Positions 37,525 through 47,439 of a DNA stretch of 64,000 bases are shown here, piece by piece. The translations under genes were made by a program, and so were the position numbers. The notes below the pieces were generated by a model. It saw nothing but the letters and a program-made list of their open reading frames with translations, ran no database searches and was not told where the DNA came from. The stretch comes from Leptolinea sp. HRD-7. GTDB lineage: Bacteria; Chloroflexota; Anaerolineae; Anaerolineales; Anaerolineaceae. Positions within the stretch are counted from its first letter, which is position 1. Every line of letters begins with the position of its first letter. The stretch is from assembly GCA_024363285.1 (NCBI GenBank), contig AP024710.1, forward strand, positions 3,380,001 through 3,444,000, in the 5' to 3' direction.

Positions 37525-38205
37525 TCACAACAAGCTTTTAATCGGTTCCCTGCACACCGCTGACTCATACCCCGGGTTGCTCACGTACGGACCCACCGGA
37601 TACGCTTCCATCAACTCCGCCCTGAACGGTGACAGCATCCGCGCGAGGTCTACTCCCGGCCCGCCGGATACCCAATCCCAGGCATCATCCTTCGTTAGCA
37701 TTACTGGCATGCGTTCATGCACCGGCGCGACCACCTCATTGGCGGTGGTGGTGATGATCGTGCAGGTCTTCAGCGGCTCCGCTTCACCGCCCGGTGACCA
37801 GATCTCCCACAGGCCGGCAAACGCGAACGGCCGGCCGTCTTTACGGTGAAAGTAAAACGGCTGCGTCTTCCCCTTACCGGATGCCGGTTTCTGCCACTCG
37901 TAAAACCCATCCGCGAAGATCAGGCAGCGCCGCTTCTGAAAGGCTGTTCGGAAGGAGGGTTTTTCCGCCAGGGTTTCCGCCCGCGCGTTGATCAGTTTAT
38001 TACCGATGGCCGCGTCTTTGGACCACGAGGGGATCAGCCCCCAGCGCAGCCATTCCGCCCTCCGGGTGGCGGCATCGGTGGCAGCCAGCACCGGCTGGCT
38101 CGGGGCGACGTTGTACCGCGGCACCCAGTCAATGGGAAGCTCGCCCAACCCGAGTTCGTCACTCAGGTCCGCCAGGTCAAAGGAGATGGTAAAACGTCCG
38201 CACAT
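37525..38205 (-). CDS. yedK: SOS-response-associated peptidase / abasic-site crosslinker (YedK/HMCES)
   Basis: 226 residues. Starts MCGRF, so after Met removal Cys2 forms the thiazolidine link with abasic sites in single-stranded DNA. Conserved NARAETLAEKPSFRTAFQKR (Asn and Glu), CLIFADGFYEW, and VAPVHERMPVML with the catalytic His (about 163). It protects abasic sites during replication. No Shine-Dalgarno; the -10 box at 38212-38217 suggests a leaderless mRNA. It converges on the nucleotidyltransferase gene with 8 nt between. Confidence 0.95.
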   Translation of the reverse strand: MCGRFTISFDLADLSDELGLGELPIDWVPRYNVAPSQPVLAATDAATRRAEWLRWGLIPSWSKDAAIGNKLINARAETLAEKPSFRTAFQKRRCLIFADGFYEWQKPASGKGKTQPFYFHRKDGRPFAFAGLWEIWSPGGEAEPLKTCTIITTTANEVVAPVHERMPVMLTKDDAWDWVSGGPGVDLARMLSPFRAELMEAYPVGPYVSNPGYESAVCREPIKSLL

Positions 38206-38211
38206 AGATTA

Positions 38212-38217
38212 AGTATA
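38212..38217 (-). promoter_or_regulatory. Candidate leaderless -10 box of yedK
   Basis: On the minus strand TATACT ends 6 nt before the yedK ATG. No -35 with a good match is visible and there is no ribosome site. Confidence 0.45.
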
Positions 38218-38373
38218 GCCAATTTCGGGTTATTCTTGATTAATCCCCGCCAGAACAACTCTGTGCTTTCGACAGGCTCAGGCAGCGAGTTGTTCCTGAC
38301 TTTCATTAGAGGATACAGGCACTCCGAATTCCTTCGGTATAATTGCCTAAATCTTGCAGGTAAAGAGGGACTC

Positions 38374-39921
38374 ATGCCCAACCCTATCGTGGAATGTATT
38401 CCCAATTTTTCCGAAGCCCGCCGTCCCGACGTGGTAGAACAGATACTCTCCGCCATCCGTTCCGTAGAGGGTATCCACATCCTTGACCACAGCTCTGATA
38501 CTGACCATAACCGCACTGTGGTGACATTCGTCGGCGCGCCGGCCTCGGTGGAAGAAGCCGCGTTCCAGGCGATCAAAACCGCCGGAAAACTCATCAACCT
38601 TGACCAGCACACCGGCGAACACCCCCGTCTCGGCGCCACAGACGTTGTACCCTTCGTTCCCATCAGCGATGTCACCATGCAGGATTGCGTGGAAATGGCC
38701 CGCCGCGTGGGCAAACGAGTGGGTGACGAATTATCCATCCCTGTATATCTATACGAAGCAGCCGCCACCCGCCCCGAACGCCAGAACCTGGAAAACATCC
38801 GCCGCGGCGAATATGAGCTGCTAAAAACCGAGATCGGAATCAACCCTGAACGCAACCCGGATTTTGGCCCGGCTATATTAACGCCGGCAGGCGCTACAGT
38901 CATCGGCGCGCGTGCCCCTTTGATCGCTTTCAATATTTATCTCACCACCGATGACGTCAGCATCGCGCAAAAGATTGCCAGAGCCGTACGGAATTCATCC
39001 GGCGGCTACCATTACGTCAAAGCCCTGGGGCTGCTGGTAGAAGGCCGCGCCCAGGTTTCCATGAACCTTACCAATTTCCGGCAGACTCCCATCTTCCGGG
39101 TAATGGAAACCGTACGTTCCGAAGCAGCCCGTTATGGCGTGGCGGTGCACCACAGCGAACTGGTCGGCCTCATCCCCCAGGATGCCTTACGCGATTCCGC
39201 TGTATGGTACCTGCAGCTTGATGGATTCCAGACCGAACAGATACTGGAAGAAAAGCTGAATGCCTGCCGCACAGAAGCTGCGTCGGTCCCAGCCATTCCC
39301 GGCAAAGACTTCCTTGATAACCTCGCTGCCGGAACACCAACCCCGGGCGGAGGCGCAGCAGCCGCTTATGCCGGTTCTGCCGCGGCCAGCCTTATCAGTA
39401 TGGTCGCCCGCCTGACTGTGGGTAAGAAAAAGTACGCGTCGGTAGAATCTCGAATGTGGCAGATCATCGACGAAGCCGAAGCCCTGCGTGCGAGTCTGTT
39501 GGATACCATGCAGAAAGATTCGGCCGCGTTCGATGCCTGGATGTCCGCCAACCGATTGCCGAAAGAAACGGAAGAGCAGCAGGCATCCCGCGCGGCAGCT
39601 CTGGAAGCAGCCACCCGCGCCGCGATTGAAATCCCCCTGCAGACTGCCGCGCAATCATTGCAGGCCATGAAGCTTGCCCGTGAAGTGGCGGAGAGCGGTA
39701 ACCTGAACGCCATCTCCGATGCCGGCTCCGCCGGCGAACTCGCGCTGACGGCCGTCACGGCCGCCGGCTACAATGTGCGCATCAACGCCCCCGGGCTGGC
39801 TGATAAAGCCGCGGCGGAAACCTTTATCAAAAAAGCCCGGGAGATCGAAACACAGGCGCGCGAGACGATCGCCAACCTGCGTACCATATTATCTTCCCGC
39901 GGGAACTTCCCGCTCGAATAA
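38374..39921 (+). CDS. ftcD: Fused glutamate formiminotransferase / formimidoyl-THF cyclodeaminase
   Basis: 515 residues from ATG 38374 (AGAGGGA upstream); the frame is open far 5', but there it is antisense to yedK. Residues 1-300: formiminotransferase, MPNPIVECIPNFSEARRPDV, DHNRTVVTFVG, LDQHTGEHPRLGATDVVPFV. Residues about 315-510: cyclodeaminase, AAGTPTPGGGAAAAYAGSAA followed by helical FTCD_C. Moves the formimino group of formiminoglutamate (from histidine) to THF and then makes methenyl-THF and ammonia. Fusion order is as in animals; no hut genes are nearby. Confidence 0.93.
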   Translation: MPNPIVECIPNFSEARRPDVVEQILSAIRSVEGIHILDHSSDTDHNRTVVTFVGAPASVEEAAFQAIKTAGKLINLDQHTGEHPRLGATDVVPFVPISDVTMQDCVEMARRVGKRVGDELSIPVYLYEAAATRPERQNLENIRRGEYELLKTEIGINPERNPDFGPAILTPAGATVIGARAPLIAFNIYLTTDDVSIAQKIARAVRNSSGGYHYVKALGLLVEGRAQVSMNLTNFRQTPIFRVMETVRSEAARYGVAVHHSELVGLIPQDALRDSAVWYLQLDGFQTEQILEEKLNACRTEAASVPAIPGKDFLDNLAAGTPTPGGGAAAAYAGSAAASLISMVARLTVGKKKYASVESRMWQIIDEAEALRASLLDTMQKDSAAFDAWMSANRLPKETEEQQASRAAALEAATRAAIEIPLQTAAQSLQAMKLAREVAESGNLNAISDAGSAGELALTAVTAAGYNVRINAPGLADKAAAETFIKKAREIETQARETIANLRTILSSRGNFPLE

Positions 39922-39948
39922 ATCCAAAGAACAATTGAGGAGCTCAAC

Positions 39949-40503
39949 ATGGGACTGAAATCGGATAGCTGGATCCGTAAAATGGCCGTGGAACACCGGA
40001 TGATCGAACCTTTCGCTGACCGGCAAGTCCGGGAAGGTGTTATTTCGTACGGTGTTTCATCGTATGGTTATGATATCCGCGTGGCGGATGAATACAAGAT
40101 CTTCACCAATGTATTTTCCGCGACGGTTGATCCGAAAGCGTTCGATCCCCGCTCCATGGTTGATTTCAAAGGCGAAGTCTGCACCATTCCACCCAACTCT
40201 TTCGCCCTGGCGCGAACGGTGGAATACATGCGTATTCCGCGCAATGTGTTGACCGTCTGCCTTGGGAAAAGCACCTACGCCCGCTGCGGCATCATCGTCA
40301 ATGTGACGCCCTTTGAACCCGAATGGGAAGGATATGTCACTCTGGAGATCAGCAACACCACCCCCCTTCCCGCCAAAATCTATTCCAATGAAGGTATCGC
40401 CCAGGTGCTTTTCTTTGAAGGTGACGAACCCTGTGAGATATCCTATGCCGATAAAAAAGGCAAATACCAGCGACAGCAGTCTATCGTGTTACCGAAACTT
40501 TAA
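39949..40503 (+). CDS. dcd: dCTP deaminase
   Basis: 184 residues. [15 protein letters not shown], then [20 protein letters not shown] with the catalytic Glu in [15 protein letters not shown], and a C-terminal KYQRQQ nucleotide lid. Trimeric enzyme that deaminates dCTP to dUTP for dTMP synthesis. GAGGAG precedes the ATG. 27 nt after ftcD. It may be bifunctional (dCTP deaminase/dUTPase), but this cannot be told from these motifs. Confidence 0.96.
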   Translation: MGLKSDSWIRKMAVEHRMIEPFADRQVREGVISYGVSSYGYDIRVADEYKIFTNVFSATVDPKAFDPRSMVDFKGEVCTIPPNSFALARTVEYMRIPRNVLTVCLGKSTYARCGIIVNVTPFEPEWEGYVTLEISNTTPLPAKIYSNEGIAQVLFFEGDEPCEISYADKKGKYQRQQSIVLPKL

Positions 40504-40525
40504 ACCGGGTACTTTGTAGACTTCC

Positions 40526-41593
40526 TTGGAAAAAAGATCTCCCTTTCCATCATTACAGATCACGCCGCCTTTTGGCGGTGTGCTGTTTCACGCCGCCCTG
40601 ATACTAGCGGGTTTCTGGCTAGCGGGAGAAGCCGTTATCCGCGCGGGTGTAACCGCCAATCTGTGGCCTGAACCTCTGCTTGGTACAGCGAACGCCGAAA
40701 TGGATATCAAGATTCAGGCGCTTGACCGGCTGGCGCGTGAAAAACCAGTGGACTGCATTTTTCTGGGAAGCTCCCAGTTGGATACTGCCATCAATCCGGC
40801 AGTGTTCTCAGAAGAATATCAACATTTGACCGGTGAGACATTGAATTGCTACAACTTCAGCCTCGGCACACTGACCGCCGGCCCCGCCGGGAAGATAGCC
40901 GCCATTCTGGTCTACCGCTATCATCCGAAGGTTCTGGTGGCCGGAATTTCCGCGCGAGACTTTTCTCGTGATTTTGGAGAATTGGCCCGGCCGTTGATAA
41001 ATGACCCGTGGGTACGTGAAAAGCTGGCGGATACCAACCCCGGAGGCTGGCTGACAGACAACTCGCTTTTTTACCGCTATCTTGGACAGTTACGCAATCA
41101 GCTCAATCCGGATTACATGCAATTTCATACCCGTCTGCGCCGCGAACTGGCGCCGGATGGTTTCCTGCAATACGGTGGGAATGACCTGACCATCGACACA
41201 GAAGAATTCATTCCAAAATTCAAACTCAACGCGGAAGACCTTTCGGGGTTGGATGAAGTTATGGCGATGAAAGACCAGGGTGTTCAGGTGATCCTGGTGG
41301 AAGTGCCCGTCTACCCGGATTTCCTTCCTTATTATGTGGAAGGAGATTCGGTGAAATACTTTCGTGAATTTCGAGAACCCATCCAAAAGCGTGTCGATGT
41401 GTATGGTGTTCCATTTATTTATTCTCAAGAAGAGATCGGCACGTATTTATCCGCATCCCGTTGGAATGATGTGAAACACCTGAACATAAAGGGCGCTGAC
41501 GTCTTCAGCCGCTGGTTCGCGAAACGCGCGGCTGAGATCAATCTTACTGGCGCCGGTGGACTAATTTCCATGAGGGCAAATGGAGCTCATTAG
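40526..41593 (+). CDS. SGNH/AlgX-DltD-like partner of an MBOAT acyltransferase
   Basis: 355 residues from TTG 40526. One N-terminal membrane helix (about 17-40). The exposed domain starts with VDCIFLGSSQLDTAINPAVF (about 72-91), a block I GxSxxD-like motif of the SGNH hydrolase superfamily as in DltD, AlgX and related O-acyl-transfer partners. Near the C-terminus WNDVKHLNIKGADVFSRWF supplies the DxxH motif. It overlaps the MBOAT gene by 14 nt; the two probably act together to O-acylate a surface or secreted glycan. Confidence 0.8.
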   Translation: MEKRSPFPSLQITPPFGGVLFHAALILAGFWLAGEAVIRAGVTANLWPEPLLGTANAEMDIKIQALDRLAREKPVDCIFLGSSQLDTAINPAVFSEEYQHLTGETLNCYNFSLGTLTAGPAGKIAAILVYRYHPKVLVAGISARDFSRDFGELARPLINDPWVREKLADTNPGGWLTDNSLFYRYLGQLRNQLNPDYMQFHTRLRRELAPDGFLQYGGNDLTIDTEEFIPKFKLNAEDLSGLDEVMAMKDQGVQVILVEVPVYPDFLPYYVEGDSVKYFREFREPIQKRVDVYGVPFIYSQEEIGTYLSASRWNDVKHLNIKGADVFSRWFAKRAAEINLTGAGGLISMRANGAH

Positions 41594-43013
41594 CCCGGCT
41601 TTCGCCATCTTTCTGATAGTTGTTCTGGCTGTCTATCATATTCTTCCCGCGCGTGGACAGAATGTGTGGTTGCTGGCCTGCTCGCTGTATTTTGCGGCTT
41701 CCTGGCGTTGGGAATTCGCGGCCATTCTTGTTGTGTCCATTCTGGTCAATTACTTCCTCGGGGTCCGCATCGCGCGTTCAGAACATCATCGGAAGAAATG
41801 GCTGGTTCTTGGGATAACACTTAACGCGGCCGGACTGGTTTTCTTCCGTTTTGCCGCGGCCGGTTGGATGGATTTATTTTTTCGTTATCTGGCCGGATAT
41901 AGCCCTTTAAGTTCACAAATATTGCTGCCTGTTGGATTTTCTTTTTACACCATTCAGGCGATATCTTATCTGATTGATGTATCTCAGAAAATCATTCCTG
42001 TGGAAGATGATCTGGTGAACTTTGGTGTCTTCCTGGCGTATTTCCCGCACATTCTTTCAGGCCCAATAGAACGCGGTAAAACTTTTATCCCTCAACTTCA
42101 CACCAACCGAATCGTCCAAAATAACATTCTCGCGGAAGCCAGTTGGATGATTCTAACAGGCCTCTTCCGCAAGTTAGTGATTGCCGCATTGCTCTTCACA
42201 CTGCTGCCTGAAGGTGTGTTCACCCGTCCGCTGGAATTCGCCGTATCTGACCGGTGGATCGCATTGCTGGTCTACGGTTTCTGGCTTTACAACGATTTCG
42301 CCGGGTACACGTCACTCGCGCGGGGCATCAGCCTGTTGTTCGGCATACGGCTGTCACCCAATTTCAAGCAACCGTTCTTTGCGCGCAACATGCTGGATTA
42401 CTGGAACCGCTGGCATATGAGCCTGTCTTTCTGGCTGCGTGACTACATCTTCTTTCCCATACAACGCGGTCTGGTGCGCCGTAGGATGGCTCCAGGTCAC
42501 CCGGTGCGGATTATCCTACCGCCTCTGGTAACTATGCTGATCAGCGGGTTTTGGCATAACGCGACCTTTTCGCTGTTATTATGGGGATTTCTCCACAGTA
42601 TGTATCAAATGTTCGACCATTTGACAGTCAGCCGAGCCAATCACAACGATTCTGCCAGACAATCCATCTGGAAGCAGGTTGCTTTGTCTTTTCGTGTGTA
42701 TATCTTGTTGCTACCAACCTGGATATTGTTTGCCACCGGCGGGTTAAAACTGGCGGCACAATTCACCCGGTCATTGACCGCGAGCGGTGGTCTGACACGC
42801 GTCCGTCCCCTTGAACTCGTGGCACCCCTGGCCGCTCTGTTGATATCCTTCACACTTGATGCACTCCAGGAAAAGAATGGCGAAGAGTATGCTGTAAAAA
42901 GTCTTTGCCGGATCGGGCAATCTGTCTGCGTGGCTGTTATGATTCTGTGTATAGTATTAAGCATCCTGTGGAGCAATGTCCCCTCGGCTTCATTTGTTTA
43001 TCAGGGTTTTTAA
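41580..43013 (+). CDS. MBOAT-family O-acyltransferase (AlgI/DltB-like)
   Basis: 477 residues with about 10-12 hydrophobic segments. Signatures are LLPVGFSFYTIQAISYLIDV, FPHILSGPIERGKTF, NMLDYWNRWHMSLSFWLRDY, and the catalytic His in SGFWHNATFSLLLWG. It transfers acyl groups across the membrane to extracellular polysaccharide or teichoic-acid-like targets, with the SGNH partner just upstream. The target polymer is unknown. Confidence 0.93.
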   Translation: MELISPAFAIFLIVVLAVYHILPARGQNVWLLACSLYFAASWRWEFAAILVVSILVNYFLGVRIARSEHHRKKWLVLGITLNAAGLVFFRFAAAGWMDLFFRYLAGYSPLSSQILLPVGFSFYTIQAISYLIDVSQKIIPVEDDLVNFGVFLAYFPHILSGPIERGKTFIPQLHTNRIVQNNILAEASWMILTGLFRKLVIAALLFTLLPEGVFTRPLEFAVSDRWIALLVYGFWLYNDFAGYTSLARGISLLFGIRLSPNFKQPFFARNMLDYWNRWHMSLSFWLRDYIFFPIQRGLVRRRMAPGHPVRIILPPLVTMLISGFWHNATFSLLLWGFLHSMYQMFDHLTVSRANHNDSARQSIWKQVALSFRVYILLLPTWILFATGGLKLAAQFTRSLTASGGLTRVRPLELVAPLAALLISFTLDALQEKNGEEYAVKSLCRIGQSVCVAVMILCIVLSILWSNVPSASFVYQGF

Positions 43014-43035
43014 TCCAATCTGAAGGAAAAAAACA

Positions 43036-44637
43036 ATGACTGAAAACTGGTATCAGAATGCCATTTTTTATGAATTATATGTTCGCGCGTTTCGTGACAG
43101 CAACGGTGATGGCAAGGGCGACCTGCCCGGAGTGATCGAAAAGCTGGATTACCTGAAAGACCTTGGTGTGGATTGTATCTGGCTGCTGCCAATCTACCCC
43201 TCCCCGTTGAAAGATGACGGCTACGATATCGCGGACTTCATGCACATCCACCCGGATTTCGGCACAGTGGAAGATTTCAAACGACTGATGAACGAAGCCC
43301 ATAAACGTGGTATGTATGTCATCGCGGATCTGGTGCTCAATCATTGTTCCGACCAGCATTACTGGTTTCAGTCCGCGCTGAAAGACCCAATGTCAAAATA
43401 CAAAGACTACTTCGTCTGGAGCAAGACGGGCAAGGAGTATGCTGATACGCGCGTGATCTTCCTGGATACAGAACCATCAAACTGGACCTATAGCCCGGAA
43501 GTGGGTGAATTCTACTGGCACCGCTTTTACGCGTCTCAGCCTGATCTGAATTACCGTAATCCCGCCCTTCAGGAAGAGATGATCAATATCATGCGTTACT
43601 GGGCCAGCCTGGGATTGGATGGTTTCCGCGCGGATGCCGTCCCTTATCTCTTCGAGCGTGAGGGAACCAATTGCGAAAATTTGCCGGAAACCCATGACTT
43701 CTTAAAAAAGATACGCGCTATTCTGGATAAGGAATATCCCGGCCGCATTTTGCTGGCCGAAGCCAACCAGTGGCCGAATGACGTGCGCGAATACTTTGGT
43801 GATGGTGACGAGTTCACCATGGCGTTCCATTTCCCTTTGATGCCGCGAATTTACATGTCGATGAAAAAAGGTGACCCGGCCCCCATCCGTTGGGCACTGG
43901 AGAATACCCCGGCTATTCCGGATGGCTGTCAGTGGTGCACCTTCCTGCGAAACCATGACGAACTCACACTGGAAATGGTCACCGAAGAAGAGCGCCAGTG
44001 GATGTGGCAGCAATACGCTCCGGACCCAAAAATGAAACTCAACCTGGGTATCCGCCGCCGTTTCGCCCCACTGATGGATAATGACATTCAAAAAATGAAA
44101 CAGGCTAATGCGATCCTGTTTTCCCTACCCGGTACACCCATCATCTATTATGGTGATGAGATCGGAATGGGTGACAACATCGATCTGTTTGATCGCAATG
44201 GTGTACGCACCCCTATGCAATGGTCAGCCAAAGCAAAAAATGCCGGTTTCTCTGAAGGGTCTACACTTTACGCGCCGGTGATCGAAAGCCCTGAATATTC
44301 ACCAACCAGAGTTAACGTGGAAGACCAGCAAAAAGACCCGGAATCCATGCTGAATTTCATGAAACATATTGTGAAATTGCGTAAAGAACGTCCATTCCTG
44401 GCCGGAAGCCGCATTCAATTTATTGAGAGCACCAACGCGGCTACCCTTTGTGTAATGCGCGAGGGCAACGGCCGCCGCATGCTGGCCATACACAACCTGG
44501 GAGAATCCAGCGCCTATGTCACATTGCCTGAGAGGCTCAATTTCAAACCGCAAATGGAATTGCTAACCGGAACACCGGTTCCCGCTGATTTGAAAACCTA
44601 CGAATTGGCACCTCACCAGTCTGTCTGGCTGGAGTAA
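43036..44637 (+). CDS. treS: Trehalose synthase (maltose alpha-D-glucosyltransferase), GH13
   Basis: 533 residues. GH13 barrel with DLVLNHCSDQHYWF (region II), GFRADAVPYLFER (nucleophile Asp), ILLAEANQWPNDV (acid/base Glu) and FLRNHDELTLEM (third Asp). The EANQWP and NHDELTLEM forms are characteristic of TreS, as are the WYQNAIFYELYVRAFRDSNG start and the later MGDNIDLFDRNGVRTPMQWS. It interconverts maltose and trehalose. AAGGA precedes the ATG. It lacks a maltokinase fusion. Convergent with the alpha-glucosidase gene, 5 nt apart. Confidence 0.93.
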   Translation: MTENWYQNAIFYELYVRAFRDSNGDGKGDLPGVIEKLDYLKDLGVDCIWLLPIYPSPLKDDGYDIADFMHIHPDFGTVEDFKRLMNEAHKRGMYVIADLVLNHCSDQHYWFQSALKDPMSKYKDYFVWSKTGKEYADTRVIFLDTEPSNWTYSPEVGEFYWHRFYASQPDLNYRNPALQEEMINIMRYWASLGLDGFRADAVPYLFEREGTNCENLPETHDFLKKIRAILDKEYPGRILLAEANQWPNDVREYFGDGDEFTMAFHFPLMPRIYMSMKKGDPAPIRWALENTPAIPDGCQWCTFLRNHDELTLEMVTEEERQWMWQQYAPDPKMKLNLGIRRRFAPLMDNDIQKMKQANAILFSLPGTPIIYYGDEIGMGDNIDLFDRNGVRTPMQWSAKAKNAGFSEGSTLYAPVIESPEYSPTRVNVEDQQKDPESMLNFMKHIVKLRKERPFLAGSRIQFIESTNAATLCVMREGNGRRMLAIHNLGESSAYVTLPERLNFKPQMELLTGTPVPADLKTYELAPHQSVWLE

Positions 44638-44642
44638 ATCGG

Positions 44643-46262
44643 TTAAATAACTCGCATAACCAGCCCCTCGTCCGGAGAGAGATCGATGAGCGAGGGGTTC
44701 ACTTTTCCCGCGCGTTCCATACCGGTGGAAACAATAATTTCTAATCTGCCAAACCGGTGAAGGTCAAGACGAGCCGTTGTCTCACCCATATTCAGGGCAA
44801 CAATGATCTTTTCGTTCTCAAATTCCCGCAGGTACACTAAGCACTCTTGTGGTACCGGGTCTATGGATTGATATGTACCGGATTGCAGCGCTTTGGAAAG
44901 CTTACGAAAGGATAGCAATTTTCGATACAGGTTCAATATGGAAGTAGGATCTTTCAATTCATATTCCATATTGACTGTCTTATAGTCATCTGCCAGCGGC
45001 AGCCAGGGGGTGACACCTTCCGCCGTAAAGCCGGCATTCGGACCAGAGGTCCACTGGTTAGGTGTGCGATTCTGGTCTCGCCCCGTCCCGGGGACACGTT
45101 TTCCCCAAGGGTCTTTTTGCTCTTCTAACGGTATCTCCACATTGGTTTGCCCAAACTCGTCACCATTGTATAGAGTCGGCGTGCCCCGCAGGGTTAATAA
45201 AAGCATTGCAGCCTGCCGGGCTTTGTCCGGGCCATACCGTCCGGCTATTCGGGGTTCGTCATGGTTTCCCAGAACATAATTGGGCCATCCCCAGGGCGGA
45301 GTCACTTTTTCAACAGATTCGATGATCTTTCGAAAAACCTGGGCTTTCCAGGGAGCTACCAGCAGGGCAAAGTTGAAAGGCATATGCAATTCGTCATTGT
45401 TCTTGCCATAGTACGAAGCCCATTCGTTCCAATCTTTCAAGTGTATCTCTCCCACTGAAAAACGCGGCGGAGAATACGTATCCAGAATGGTACGAAGTTC
45501 ATGGTAGATCTTATGCACATCCGGGTGCCCCTTATCATACAGATGAACAATTGAGCCGTAATCGCCGGTAGGTTTTAATTCGCCCTGTGAGTTATCCGTA
45601 TTCTTCGGGTTATCCTTGAGTTCGGGATCTTTCATGATGTAATGCGCGACGTCTATTCGGAAGCCATCCACTCCGCGATCCAGCCAGAAGCGGTAGACAT
45701 CGAACATGGCCTTTTGTACTTCGGGGTTACGCCAGTTCAGGTCAGGTTGTTCCTTCAAGAAAGAATGCAGGTAATACTGCCCGGTCTTCTCGTCCCATTC
45801 CCAGGCGGAACCGCCAAAAACGGCCAGCCAGTTGTTGGGTTCTTTTCCGTCAGGCTTCGCATCTCGCCAGGTATACCAGTCACGTTTGGGGTTGTCACGG
45901 CTGGAGCGTGATTCAATAAACCATGGATGTTGATCAGAGGTATGGTTGGGAACGATATCAATAATGACTTTCAATCCGCGCTCGTGCGCCGCTGAGACCA
46001 GGCGGTCAAACGTAGCCAGGTCACCGAATTCGGGGTTGACGTCACAATAATCGGAAACATCATATCCAAAATCCGCCTGCGGAGAAGGGTAAAATGGCGA
46101 AAGCCAGATGGCGTCTACGCCAAGTGTTTTTGCCAGGTAGTCCATACGGTTTATTACACCCTGTAAATCTCCGATTCCATCGGCATTGCTATCTTGAAAA
46201 CTGCGCGGATAGATCTGATACACCACTCCGCTCTTCCACCATAAGGTAGACCTATTTTCCAT
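44643..46262 (-). CDS. GH13 alpha-glucosidase (oligo-1,6-glucosidase type)
   Basis: 539 residues. IDIVPNHTSDQHPWF (region II), GFRIDVAHYIMKD (nucleophile Asp), FSVGEIHLKDW (acid/base Glu) and VLGNHDEPRIAGRYG (third Asp). SVGEIHL and the region IV pattern put it with alpha-glucosidases, not amylases. It releases glucose from short maltose-type oligosaccharides and possibly sucrose or isomaltose. GGAGAA lies 9 nt upstream of the ATG. Neighbour of treS and, further on, of a MalK-type ATPase. Confidence 0.9.
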   Translation of the reverse strand: MENRSTLWWKSGVVYQIYPRSFQDSNADGIGDLQGVINRMDYLAKTLGVDAIWLSPFYPSPQADFGYDVSDYCDVNPEFGDLATFDRLVSAAHERGLKVIIDIVPNHTSDQHPWFIESRSSRDNPKRDWYTWRDAKPDGKEPNNWLAVFGGSAWEWDEKTGQYYLHSFLKEQPDLNWRNPEVQKAMFDVYRFWLDRGVDGFRIDVAHYIMKDPELKDNPKNTDNSQGELKPTGDYGSIVHLYDKGHPDVHKIYHELRTILDTYSPPRFSVGEIHLKDWNEWASYYGKNNDELHMPFNFALLVAPWKAQVFRKIIESVEKVTPPWGWPNYVLGNHDEPRIAGRYGPDKARQAAMLLLTLRGTPTLYNGDEFGQTNVEIPLEEQKDPWGKRVPGTGRDQNRTPNQWTSGPNAGFTAEGVTPWLPLADDYKTVNMEYELKDPTSILNLYRKLLSFRKLSKALQSGTYQSIDPVPQECLVYLREFENEKIIVALNMGETTARLDLHRFGRLEIIVSTGMERAGKVNPSLIDLSPDEGLVMRVI

Positions 46263-46355
46263 TTTTTCAATTCTCCAGCTTATTTACTTTACCCGAACCT
46301 GACCATCCACGGTCTTTTCCAATGTTCGGATTTTCTAACCGGTATTTTTGGGGGA

Positions 46356-47216
46356 TTAACTTTTTATCAACAGATCCGAAATCATATCACGGCAGGACTT
46401 CATGTCAGATTCGTCCAAACCTTGAAATATCAAAGGTCCCTGATAAACGGACTTTTTTAATATTTTTATGAAGCCGGGATAGTTAATTTTTCCTTTTCCT
46501 GCAGGTGCCCTTTGAAACTCACTCGTATGTTCATTCCATCCGGCTACATCGCTGAGATGAATAAGCGCGATCCGATCGCTGAGCAAAGAAAACGCGTTGG
46601 TAAATACATCCAATTGTTGTTCAATGGTATCAGGGGTCACCAGATTTACGGGATCCAGTACAACCTTTAGGTTTTCAGAATCCACCTGCTCTATCAACCG
46701 TAAGGCTTTATCTACCGAATTGACAATATTTGAGGCTTCCGGTTTAAACGCCAGAATGACAGAATTGGCTTCCGCGATTTTAATCAGGCGGGTCATGGTG
46801 TTGACCAAAGTCGTCCAGGCAATTTCGGTAGTATTGTCCGGATGAGACTTCCACAGGTTATCCGGGTCCCGCGTGCCTGTAGACAGGGTGATGATATGAG
46901 TTCCCATATCTTCAGCCGCTTCACATAATACTTTTATTCCATGTATACCCGCCTTGCGAACGGCTTCATCAGGATGAGCGGCATTAAAAGTTCCCGATAT
47001 GGCAGCCAGGTTCAATCCATAAGCCCAAAATGTGGCTCCAATCTCACCGGCTTTTCCAGGGGGCAAAGTCTCTGGCACTGTTGCGTATCCGAGCACATTG
47101 AGGTTAAATTGAACACTTTCAAACCCCATATCATGGATTCGTTCCAGCGCTTCATCAAAAGTGGGTCGCTTGACTTCGCGAACCATCACACCCAGAGAAT
47201 ATATTGGATTTACCAT
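46356..47216 (-). CDS. Sugar phosphate isomerase/epimerase-like TIM barrel
   Basis: 286 residues of the AP-endonuclease-2/xylose-isomerase-like fold. FESVQFNLNVLG, then HIITLSTGTRDPDNLW, VILAFKPEASNIVNS, LKVVLDPVNLVT and ALIHLSDVAGWN give the order of barrel strands, with likely metal ligands Glu, Asp, His and a final Glu near ... The substrate is unknown. AAGGAG before the ATG at 47216. It may metabolise a polyol or keto-sugar taken up by the nearby sugar transporter system. Confidence 0.85.
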   Translation of the reverse strand: MVNPIYSLGVMVREVKRPTFDEALERIHDMGFESVQFNLNVLGYATVPETLPPGKAGEIGATFWAYGLNLAAISGTFNAAHPDEAVRKAGIHGIKVLCEAAEDMGTHIITLSTGTRDPDNLWKSHPDNTTEIAWTTLVNTMTRLIKIAEANSVILAFKPEASNIVNSVDKALRLIEQVDSENLKVVLDPVNLVTPDTIEQQLDVFTNAFSLLSDRIALIHLSDVAGWNEHTSEFQRAPAGKGKINYPGFIKILKKSVYQGPLIFQGLDESDMKSCRDMISDLLIKS

Positions 47217-47439
47217 ATTGATTTCTCCTTACCTTATCAGCAAACCTTGCCGGCTGATGGAACATCCACGCGGTTCGCCGCTGGTCCGCGGGATGCATGA
47301 TGGAGAGCATTGATACAACGTTTATCCGATATTGCTCGTATGTATGAAAGAAAAAATCAATAATCAAAACGTCGTTGTTGGAGGAAACAACCGTATTTAT
47401 TCTACCCGATTAGCTCCCTGATTTCAGGGGTATTTTTAA

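Noticed and set aside
38266-38284. TTTCGACAGGCTCAGGC, similar to a dispersed intergenic repeat seen in many genomes
   Set aside because: Only one copy noticed in this window, so it cannot be called a repeat.
37846-38373. 176-residue N-terminal extension of the FtcD frame
   Set aside because: Antisense to yedK; AGAGGGA and the family N-terminus support ATG 38374.
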